A stretch of 50,078 bases of DNA, taken from positions 1-50,078 of the forward strand of contig DATCIH010000034.1 in NCBI GenBank assembly GCA_036507955.1, given 5' to 3'. The translations under genes and the position numbers were made by a program. The DNA is from DATCIH01 sp036507955. GTDB taxonomy: Bacteria; Bacillota; Clostridia; Clostridiales; Clostridiaceae. Under the pieces are notes generated by a model that saw only the letters and a program-made list of their open reading frames with translations, had not been told where the DNA came from and searched no databases. Position 1 is the stretch's first letter. Each line of letters begins with the position of its first letter. This document shows positions 17,001-23,547 of the stretch, in pieces.

Positions 17001-17125
17001 TAATTCAGGGACACACCTGCAGGCTTGAGAATGAAGTCTTTAAAATCACAGATTGCATAGCGATAAATGCCATCTTTATCGCTACAAAATCAGCAGGTAT
17101 GTCCCTGTTCAGCTTAGAACGATAA
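17001..17125. repeat. Palindromic repeat element, copy B
   Basis: Main arms CAGGGACACACCTGC (17006-17020) and 17093-17107 pair over 15 positions with one C-A mispair at the same place as the T-G mispair of copy A. The interior hairpin is TAGCGATAAA (17058-17067) with TTTATCGCTA (17075-17084), 10 bp perfect, 7-nt loop, with no sequence similarity to the interior of copy A. The right-hand GTTC-N6-GAAC (17107-17120) and following GA are shared with copy A. The stop codon of the MutS2-like gene lies within this right-hand motif. Confidence 0.8.
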
Positions 17126-19025
17126 TATCGTCTTTCTTCCTATCCTCCACAGTTTCAAAAACTATATCGAAATCATAGTTTTCAGGATACATATCTTTAC
17201 TTTCGATATACAAGGTAAGTCTTTTATGGTTAATTTTAATCTTATTTTTCATAACCATAACCCCGAATTCACCTCGTCCATTTTCAAGTTCATATATGAT
17301 ACCTGTTTTATCCATGCTGCTTACATGTACACAGTCTCCAATATTAAATTTTGACTTCTTTTTCTGCTTCTTACTTATCTCGTGTATTTCATATAAGTTT
17401 TTATTTGTTTCTTTTCTTTTTTCTTGCTCAAGTAACATGTCTTCAGCAATAAGTTTTTTAGTATTTATTTCTGATAATATATCACTATATGACTTATTTT
17501 CCTTATAGGTTATAAAGTGGGCTCTCTCAATAATATTAATATCCATACCAAGCCTTAAGGCTATATACAGGGCATTGCTCTCACCAGACTTACCTACGGT
17601 AAGTTTATATAGAGGTTTTAAGGTTTCTATATCAAATTCCATACAACCATTTTTAAAACCTTCATTATTTTCAGCAAATTCCTTGATTTCACTGTAGTGG
17701 GTAGAGGCTAAAATTGTGGAGCCATTTGCATATAGCTTCTCAAGCACTGCAGTTGCTATTCCCATACCTTCGCTAGGGTCTGTTCCAGCTCCTATTTCAT
17801 CTAGTATAACCAGACTGTTTGCATCTGATATATTAGTTATTGTGATGATGTTTTTAATGTGTGAGGAGAAGGTACTAAGACTTTCCTGAATACTTTGACC
17901 ATCTCCAATGTCTACTAGAAAATCCCTATATATAGCAAGGTCAGATCCTTTCTTACAGGGGACATGGAGGCCAGCTTGTGCCATCATTGTTAAAAGTCCA
18001 ATAGTTTTTAGAGCTACAGTTTTTCCTCCCGTATTAGGTCCAGTTATGACAAGGCAACAGTAAGATACACCAATTTCAAAATCTATAGGTACTGCATCAT
18101 TTCCAAGTAAGGGATGCCTGCCAGCTACTATCTTAATATGATTATTAGTATTTAAGCTAACTTCTCTTCCATTAATGGCTCTGCTATACTTTGCCTTTGC
18201 AAATATGAAGTCTAAATAAGCCATAGTTTCAATATTTACAGATATTTCTCTGGTATAATCTAGTATTAGATTAGTTAAAACAGATAAAATCCTATAGACT
18301 TCCTTTTCCTCTAAAAGCCTTATATCATTCAGCTCATCTGAAGCCTCTTTTATTTCTTTAGGCTCAATAAAACAGGTGGAACCAGAGGAGGAGGTATCCA
18401 AGATAGTTCCTTCTATATTATTTTTATATTCCCTTTTGATTGGAACCACAAACCTTCCTCCACGGATGGTTACTAAATTATCTTGTAGATAGTCTGTATA
18501 TTTCGAACTTTTCATAAGACTATTAAGTTTATCTTTTACTTTGTTTTCTAGTATCACTATCTTCTTTCTTATTTTGCTTAAAAGGGTACTGGCTCTATCG
18601 TCTACATGACCATTATTTATGCACCGGTCTAGCTCTATTGAGAGCTCTGCTAGTTCAGTTATTGAATGGGTATAAGTAGAAACCATAGGTGCTAAACTTT
18701 CTTTGTTTTCCATGAAAAGCTTAAGTTTGGCTCCATCTTTAAATAAGATGTTTAAGGTATCTAGCTCAACTTCATTTAAAATAGATTCTTTATTTAGCTT
18801 AAGTAAAATATTGTCTATTCCACTCAAACTATGAAGAGGAAGGTTAGAGCCACTATTTAATATAATTTTTGCTTCACTTGTCTCCTTAAGCCATCTTTCA
18901 ATTAAATTTATATCTAGGCTGGGCTCTATTTTATTTATCATATCTTTAGCTCTATCTGAAACAGTATAGGTTTTTAATATATCTTTAATTTTATTAAATT
19001 CTAATATATTTATTGAATTATTCAT
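17109..19025 (-). CDS. MutS2-like ATPase lacking the Smr domain
   Basis: 638 residues. The N-terminal half is the MutS core and clamp region (about 1-300, with a coiled-coil stretch near residues 130-260, including GRFVVPIKREYKNNIEG). ATPase: Walker A GPNTGGKTVALKT with Lys335, DIGDGQSIQESLSTFSSH, Walker B LVILDEIGAGTDPSEG, and ILASTHYSEIK. After the ATPase comes a Lys-rich helix and a KOW-like domain (about 555-605, KFNIGDCVHV). Full MutS2 has about 785 residues with a C-terminal Smr nuclease; this protein ends soon after KOW. The last three residues and stop lie within repeat copy B. MutS2 proteins act in recombination suppression and, in Bacillus, on collided ribosomes. Translation starts after GGAGG on the minus strand, downstream of a structured leader. 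Confidence 0.85.
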   Translation of the reverse strand: MNNSINILEFNKIKDILKTYTVSDRAKDMINKIEPSLDINLIERWLKETSEAKIILNSGSNLPLHSLSGIDNILLKLNKESILNEVELDTLNILFKDGAKLKLFMENKESLAPMVSTYTHSITELAELSIELDRCINNGHVDDRASTLLSKIRKKIVILENKVKDKLNSLMKSSKYTDYLQDNLVTIRGGRFVVPIKREYKNNIEGTILDTSSSGSTCFIEPKEIKEASDELNDIRLLEEKEVYRILSVLTNLILDYTREISVNIETMAYLDFIFAKAKYSRAINGREVSLNTNNHIKIVAGRHPLLGNDAVPIDFEIGVSYCCLVITGPNTGGKTVALKTIGLLTMMAQAGLHVPCKKGSDLAIYRDFLVDIGDGQSIQESLSTFSSHIKNIITITNISDANSLVILDEIGAGTDPSEGMGIATAVLEKLYANGSTILASTHYSEIKEFAENNEGFKNGCMEFDIETLKPLYKLTVGKSGESNALYIALRLGMDINIIERAHFITYKENKSYSDILSEINTKKLIAEDMLLEQEKRKETNKNLYEIHEISKKQKKKSKFNIGDCVHVSSMDKTGIIYELENGRGEFGVMVMKNKIKINHKRLTLYIESKDMYPENYDFDIVFETVEDRKKDDIIVLS

Positions 19026-19084
19026 TTATTTCCTCCATTTTATTAAAACACAGATAATATTATAATTAATGTTATTATTTCTAA

Positions 19085-19134
19085 TATCATTAAAAAATAT
19101 AAGAAGGCTAAGAATCATAGATTTCTTAGCCTTC
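19085..19134 (-). terminator. Intrinsic terminator in the leader of the MutS2-like gene
   Basis: GAAGGCTAAGAA (19103-19114) pairs perfectly over 12 bp with TTCTTAGCCTTC (19123-19134). Read on the minus strand the hairpin is followed by TTATATTTTTT (about 19102-19090), the expected T-run. It lies between the leftward promoter at 19330-19358 and the ATG at 19025, so it should act as an attenuator of the MutS2-like gene rather than end a separate gene. Confidence 0.7.
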
Positions 19135-19197
19135 ATCAATATCAAATAAATGGACAGAAATAAATACTGCCAAAGAAAAAATAAAGAAAATCCATGC

Positions 19198-19278
19198 TTA
19201 TTCTTAGTTTCTAAAAAACTGTACGACAAAACATCTACTAGTTTTTAGAACTGATATAAAATTATCAGTTAAGAATAA
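19198..19278 (-). ncRNA. Candidate structured leader RNA (three-way junction)
   Basis: Read 5' to 3' on the minus strand, three helices fit together. P1: TTATTCTTA (19278-19270) with TAAGAATAA (19206-19198), 9 bp. P3: ACTGATA (19269-19263) with TATCAGT (19256-19250), 7 bp, 6-nt loop. P2: TCTAAAAACT (19249-19240) with AGTTTTTTAGA (19220-19210), 10 bp with one bulge, 19-nt loop. P1/P3 and P3/P2 abut with no linker; three nt join P2 to P1. The 3' strand of P1 (19200-19207) is also perfectly complementary (8 bp) to the distal arm of the downstream terminator (19108-19115), so it could switch partners. Read by eye; no energies were computed. Confidence 0.5.
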
Positions 19279-19288
19279 CCCCGCTCAT
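19265..19288 (-). CDS. Leader mini-ORF, 7 codons
   Basis: ATG at 19288 on the minus strand preceded by AAAGGAAG with a 7-nt spacer, encoding MSGVILN and stopping at TGA (19267-19265). The Shine-Dalgarno is as strong as those of real genes in the window. The coding bases form the 5' strand of helix P1 of the leader, so a ribosome on this ORF would block P1. That arrangement matches leader peptides of ribosome-mediated attenuation (erm, vmlR-type systems are the known precedent). Short length means chance cannot be excluded. Confidence 0.4.
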   Translation of the reverse strand: MSGVILN

Positions 19289-19329
19289 AAAAAGACTTCC
19301 TTTCTTAATTAAGTTTAATTGTCCTATAT

Positions 19330-19358
19330 ATTATAGTACACTTTGATCATTATTACAA
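19330..19358 (-). promoter_or_regulatory. Promoter for the leader and MutS2-like gene
   Basis: On the minus strand TTGTAA (19358-19353), a 17-bp spacer, and a perfect TATAAT (19335-19330). Transcription would start near 19323, about 35 nt before the mini-ORF and about 300 nt before the MutS2-like ATG. The long AT-rich 5' region is the main reason to look for leader control. Confidence 0.65.
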
Positions 19359-19556
19359 TACATATATTTTTGTGATTATTTATTAGTTTAAATGAATTTT
19401 TTATATGATTTTACAAAACTTAAGATATTTAAACCTATAAGTTCTACAGATGAAAGTGTATTTCAACATCTAAAGATTGGTTTTTATGGCTTTCTATGTT
19501 TAAAGACTATAGTAAGAAGTAAATTGTAAACTAAAGGAACAACCATTATTTACTTG

Positions 19557-19610
19557 TTTACCTCCTGCAATTTATATTCCATACTTAAGGTGTACTTAGT
19601 AGGAGGTAAA
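19557..19610 (+). promoter_or_regulatory. Shine-Dalgarno-masking inverted repeat before the GH18 gene
   Basis: TTTACCTCCT (19557-19566) is the exact reverse complement of AGGAGGTAAA (19601-19610), which contains the ribosome-binding site. If both are in the transcript, a 10-bp helix with a 34-nt loop would hide the site. A second ATG at 19611, only 4 nt after GGAGG, opens an 18-codon frame in another register that overlaps the GH18 start. The rest of the gap between 19359 and 19556 shows only AT-rich sequence and no convincing gene or promoter. Confidence 0.55.
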
Positions 19611-19617
19611 ATGGCAA

Positions 19618-20697
19618 ATGAAAAGAATTTATTGTATAAGTCTTGTTATCTTCTTGATTATACTTAATACAAGTTTGAGTTTTATGAAAACTAAAGTTGA
19701 AACACCATCAGCTTCCACAGAGGGCTTAAAAGGTAAGGCTACAAGTAGTAAAGAAATATTTGGATTTGCTACCTACCATTATCCAGGGGATAAATCCTCT
19801 TATAATTCAATTATTACGAACGCAGGAATGATAAATGATATTGCAACTGAAACTTACGTAACAAATGGAGTAGGAAAACTTGCAGGGGTGGCACCCTATA
19901 TCCAAGTAAGCTATGCCAATTCAAAGGTAATAAAAACCTATGCCATGATAACAAATAATTTTGATGGAAAGATTGCTAAGGAACTATTGGAAAGTAGTAT
20001 TAATAGACAAAATCTTATAAATGATTCCTTAAATAAGCTTAAGGAAAATGGATATGAAGGGGTAAATATAGATTTAGAAGGGGTATTTTATTATGATAGA
20101 GAGTATTTAAATACCTTTATAAAGGAAATATATATTGCCCTGCATTCTAAGGGCTACACAGTTACCCTATCTATTCCAGGAAAAACCTATGATAATTATA
20201 AGGATGGTTGGTCTGGAGCCTTCGATTACAGCGTTTTAGGAGCTAATTGTGATAAGGTTGTAATAATGACCTATGATGAGCATTATTCCGGTGGGAGTCC
20301 TGGACCCATAGCTTCCATCGGTTGGGTAAACAATGTTGTTAATTATGCAATTACCCTTATACCTAAAAGCAAGCTTTTACTGGGGACAGCTGCCTATGGA
20401 TATGATTGGTCAGTTCTAGGTACAAAAGCTTTAAAGATTGAAGCTGCCCAGAGCCTAGCAGCTAGTTTAGGTGTGAGCATACAATGGGATGATAAAGCAA
20501 AAAGCTCCTATTATACTTATAAGGATTTAGACAATATAAGTCATACAGTTTGGTTTGAAGATGGTAGAAGTCTTTCCTACAAATTAGATCTAGTAAATAA
20601 CAAAGATCTATTAGGCATAGCTATTTGGAGGCTTGGCACTGAAAATAAGGACTATTGGACAAGCATTAAAACAAAATTTGATATTAAACAAAAATAG
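19618..20697 (+). CDS. Secreted glycoside hydrolase family 18 protein
   Basis: 359 residues. Signal peptide: KR then hydrophobic residues 5-22. The GH18 barrel begins at about residue 45 (IFGFATYHYPGD). The catalytic strand GYEGVNIDLEGV carries the acid Glu at about 154 in a DxE context; further family features are MTYDEHYSGG, LLLGTAAYGYDW and IAIWRLGTEN at the C-terminus. It resembles the catalytic domain of YaaH/SleL/YdhD cortex-lytic or peptidoglycan N-acetylglucosaminidases, but no LysM repeats are present. A spore or cell-wall role is therefore likely but not shown. Translation may be gated by the inverted repeat upstream, and a strong terminator overlaps the stop. Confidence 0.87.
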   Translation: MKRIYCISLVIFLIILNTSLSFMKTKVETPSASTEGLKGKATSSKEIFGFATYHYPGDKSSYNSIITNAGMINDIATETYVTNGVGKLAGVAPYIQVSYANSKVIKTYAMITNNFDGKIAKELLESSINRQNLINDSLNKLKENGYEGVNIDLEGVFYYDREYLNTFIKEIYIALHSKGYTVTLSIPGKTYDNYKDGWSGAFDYSVLGANCDKVVIMTYDEHYSGGSPGPIASIGWVNNVVNYAITLIPKSKLLLGTAAYGYDWSVLGTKALKIEAAQSLAASLGVSIQWDDKAKSSYYTYKDLDNISHTVWFEDGRSLSYKLDLVNNKDLLGIAIWRLGTENKDYWTSIKTKFDIKQK

Positions 20698-20730
20698 AGT
20701 TAGTAGGCAGCACCTACTAACTCTATTTTG
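20691..20730 (+). terminator. Intrinsic terminator after the GH18 gene
   Basis: GAGTTAGTAGG pairs with CCTACTAACTC; with the flanking A/T pairs the arms reach 20691-20707 and 20713-20729, loop CAGCA. It includes the gene's TAG stop and ends in TATTTTG. The A-tract on the 5' side lets it work in both directions. Confidence 0.85.
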
Positions 20731-20835
20731 TTAGCTAAATCTAGAAGGCTCTAATTCATATAATAAAATAATCTTGTAACAGAAGGAAATTTTCTGTATT
20801 ATTAATAATAACAGCAGTTAAGGGGGAATTCAGAT

Positions 20836-22248
20836 ATGGAAAAATCGGCAGAAAATTCAGATAATGGTTCTATAAGAAAAATTATTATTCCACTAATAGC
20901 AATAGCGTTGGGAATGTTAATGGTTATCATTGATGGAACAGCAATGAATGTGGTTGTACCAGTTATGGTTAAAAATTTTAAAAGCAATTTAAGTACAGTA
21001 TCCTGGATTATTACAGGCTATGGATTAGCTCAGGCAATGGTTATTCCACTAGCAGGTTGGCTATCAGATCATTTTGGGCCTAAATTAGTATTTTTACTTT
21101 CAATGACCTTGTTCACCCTAGGTTCATTATTATGCTCCACAGCAGCAAATCTTAATATGCTTATTATATTCAGAATAATACAAGGACTAGGAGGGGGAAT
21201 GGTTATACCAGCCGCAATCATACTTACCTTCAAGCTAAGCCCCCCTGGTAAAGTAGGAAAAGTTATGTCCTTTATTGGGATTCCAACTATGCTTGGCCCA
21301 AGTTTAGGACCTGTATTAGCAGGATATCTGGTAGATGTGGTTAGCTGGAGAGCTATATTTTATATTAATATACCCTTAGGAATATTAGGTTTACTAATAG
21401 GCTTAAAAACTATTCCAAACTTTAAAGGACATAAGGTACCAAGTATGGATTATATGGGGATAATACTAGCTCCCCTTGCTTTTCTTATGCTGACCTTTGG
21501 AGTAAACCAAGGATCAAATGGTTGGACCTCTTATAAAGCTTTAGTACCAATAATACTCGGAATAATAGTATTTATTATCTTTGTTATTAATGAGCTTAAA
21601 ATGCATGAGCCCCTCTTAGAGATGAAGGTATTTAAAAACTGGAGTTTTAATCGGGGAATGATAGTCCAAAGCTCAGTTCAGATAACACTTTTTGGTATAG
21701 TATTTTTAATTCCTTTAATACTTCAACAGGTGAGAGGCTATAGTGTACTGGATACAGCCCTTATAATGTTTCCTAGCGCTATAGCGAGCATGATAATAAT
21801 GCCTTTCACGGGGATAATATTTGATAGGATAGGTATAAGAGTATTAGCTATATCTGGTATGATAGTGCTATTAATTTCAGTATTTATGGTATTTAATACA
21901 GTGGATAAAAGTATAACTTCTCTAGTTTTATCCTTGATTGTATTCGGAATTGGCCTAGGCCTCATGAATCAGCTTAACACTCATAATCTTCAGGTGGTAC
22001 CTATGGAGCTGGTAGGTAGGGTTACCTCACTGATTAATTCCTTTATGCAAGTAATTACCTCTCTAACTATAGCAGGGTTCTCCACCATGGTAGTGACAAG
22101 ATATAAGCTTCATTCCACTCAGGGCCTAGGTTTTGTAGCAGCTAGCTTATCTTCTTATAGGGAAGCTTTTATTATGATTGGTATCTTCACTATAATAGGA
22201 GTAGCAGTAAGCTTTACTTTAAGAAGAGCAAAGGTAACAAAGCTATGA
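20836..22248 (+). CDS. MFS drug-export type transporter (DHA2, EmrB/QacA-like)
   Basis: 470 residues, about 14 hydrophobic segments as in the DHA2 family. Motif A appears as GWLSDHFGPKLVF and antiporter motif C as GIPTMLGPSLGPVLAGYL; MVIIDGTAMNVVVPVM in helix 1 is the family motif D1-like segment. Such proteins export drugs or other amphipaths with proton exchange. No EmrA-like partner is present. The next gene overlaps its stop (ATGA), implying coupled translation. AGGGGGAA precedes the ATG. Confidence 0.9.
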   Translation: MEKSAENSDNGSIRKIIIPLIAIALGMLMVIIDGTAMNVVVPVMVKNFKSNLSTVSWIITGYGLAQAMVIPLAGWLSDHFGPKLVFLLSMTLFTLGSLLCSTAANLNMLIIFRIIQGLGGGMVIPAAIILTFKLSPPGKVGKVMSFIGIPTMLGPSLGPVLAGYLVDVVSWRAIFYINIPLGILGLLIGLKTIPNFKGHKVPSMDYMGIILAPLAFLMLTFGVNQGSNGWTSYKALVPIILGIIVFIIFVINELKMHEPLLEMKVFKNWSFNRGMIVQSSVQITLFGIVFLIPLILQQVRGYSVLDTALIMFPSAIASMIIMPFTGIIFDRIGIRVLAISGMIVLLISVFMVFNTVDKSITSLVLSLIVFGIGLGLMNQLNTHNLQVVPMELVGRVTSLINSFMQVITSLTIAGFSTMVVTRYKLHSTQGLGFVAASLSSYREAFIMIGIFTIIGVAVSFTLRRAKVTKL

Positions 22249-23162
22249 AAGAATACATGAAAATTTGGAACTGGATTTATAAGAACCTTCGTCCTCTTGA
22301 TATTGCTAGATGGCAATATCATTTTGAAAAAGGTAATAAGGAGGACGTCCTAAAGGCCTTGTCTACATATCAGAATGAAGATGGTGGCTTTGGTCATGCT
22401 TTAGAACCTGATTCTTGGAACCCAAACTCCTCCCCCATACAAACCTGGGTTGCAACAGAAATATTAAAAGAAATAGATTATAAAGATAAAGAGCACCCCA
22501 TTATTAGAGGTATCCTAAAATATCTTAAAAGTGGCGCTGACTTTAAAGAAGGATTTTGGCTTTCCTCTGTTTTATCAAATAATGATTATCCACATGCACC
22601 CTGGTGGCACACTGATATCAATAGTACTAGTCAAACCAGCTATAATCCCACAGCTTGTCTTGCAGGGTTTGGATTATGTTATTCTGATTTAGATTCCAAG
22701 CTCCATAAAAAATGCAAAGAAATTGTTGCGGAAGCGGTGAATAAATACTTAGAGGATGGATATCTAGAGAGTATGCATACTGTTAATTGTTACCTAAGGC
22801 TAATGGAGTATTGTGAACAGGTGGGAATTAAAGATTTGTTTGAAATATTTAAATTAAAAGAAAAATTAATTAAACAGGTAAAGTTATCAATTACAAAAGA
22901 TAAGTGTCTTTGGGAAGGAAACTATATCTGTAAGCCCTCACAGTTTTTCAATTCACAAAACAGTATTTTTTATGAGACGAACAAAGAAATTGGTGATTAT
23001 GAGTGCGAATATATTGTGAATTCTCGTAATGTTCAGGGAGTCTGGGATATTACCTGGAGCTGGAATGAGTATCCTTCAGAATGGGCAATAAGTGAAAATT
23101 GGTGGAAGGGGAATCTTGTTATATGCAACATGCTATATTTGAAAAACTTTAAGAAACTCTAG
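22245..23162 (+). CDS. Alpha-toroid-like protein (prenyltransferase/squalene-cyclase repeat), unknown function
   Basis: 305 residues, soluble, Trp-rich. The stretch STYQNEDGGFGHALEPD contains the QxxDGGFG repeat motif of terpene cyclase/prenyltransferase alpha-toroids, followed by helix pairs such as IQTWVATEILKEI and NPTACLAGFGLCY, and a Trp cluster near the end (VQGVWDITWSWNEYPSEW). The DxDD motif of class II cyclases and the Zn ligands of protein prenyltransferases were not seen, so catalysis is uncertain. It overlaps the exporter gene by 4 nt, suggesting a shared pathway, perhaps handling or modifying the exported compound; this is inference. Confidence 0.65.
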   Translation: MKEYMKIWNWIYKNLRPLDIARWQYHFEKGNKEDVLKALSTYQNEDGGFGHALEPDSWNPNSSPIQTWVATEILKEIDYKDKEHPIIRGILKYLKSGADFKEGFWLSSVLSNNDYPHAPWWHTDINSTSQTSYNPTACLAGFGLCYSDLDSKLHKKCKEIVAEAVNKYLEDGYLESMHTVNCYLRLMEYCEQVGIKDLFEIFKLKEKLIKQVKLSITKDKCLWEGNYICKPSQFFNSQNSIFYETNKEIGDYECEYIVNSRNVQGVWDITWSWNEYPSEWAISENWWKGNLVICNMLYLKNFKKL

Positions 23163-23210
23163 TTTTTCATATTTACGGATGAACAATAAAATCTAATGCA
23201 ATAGAAATAA

Positions 23211-23234
23211 GGAGGAGAATAAAAATTCTCCTCC
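23211..23234. terminator. Bidirectional intrinsic terminator
   Basis: GGAGGAGAAT (23211-23220) pairs perfectly with ATTCTCCTCC (23225-23234), loop AAAA, with TTTAC to the right and ATTTC-like T-rich sequence on the minus strand side. It serves the exporter/toroid pair from the left and the small minus-strand gene from the right. Confidence 0.8.
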
Positions 23235-23246
23235 TTTACTAAAAAA

Positions 23247-23435
23247 TTATTCTTTATAATTCTTTAGTGTATTGGTTGCAGCTTGCATAGCACTATCTAC
23301 TGAAGTAAGGGTATTTTGGATTTGTTGTCTGTTTTCAGCCTTCTCCACTGAACTTAGTGCATTGTTCAAACAATTTTTTGCATCTTGAAGATGACCTGTA
23401 ACATCTTGAACATGTTGTTTAGCGTTTTTTTGCAT
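23247..23435 (-). CDS. Small helical hypothetical protein
   Basis: 62 residues, Gln/Asn/Ala-rich and fully amphipathic (MQKNAKQHVQDVTGHLQDAK at the start, then repeated Ala/Leu heptad-like spacing). No signal peptide, Cys or membrane segment. A near-perfect AAGGAGGT lies 9 nt before the ATG on the minus strand, and a strong terminator follows, so it is a genuine monocistronic gene. It recalls small abundant clostridial or spore-associated helical proteins (DUF1657-like in style), but I do not recognise a family. Confidence 0.7.
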   Translation of the reverse strand: MQKNAKQHVQDVTGHLQDAKNCLNNALSSVEKAENRQQIQNTLTSVDSAMQAATNTLKNYKE

Positions 23436-23547
23436 TTAAGTGTACCTCCTTAGTTTTTAATATGTATTCGTTTTGGATACAAAAATAGTATTTGCATTTT
23501 AACATAAAATAATACATAGAAATTGAGTAGGTACATTAATATTTATA

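Noticed and set aside
19026..19229. 67-residue minus-strand open frame upstream of the MutS2-like gene
   Set aside because: It spans the leader terminator and helices, has no good ribosome site at its start, and its sequence is the biased product of AT-rich DNA. The structured leader explains the region better.
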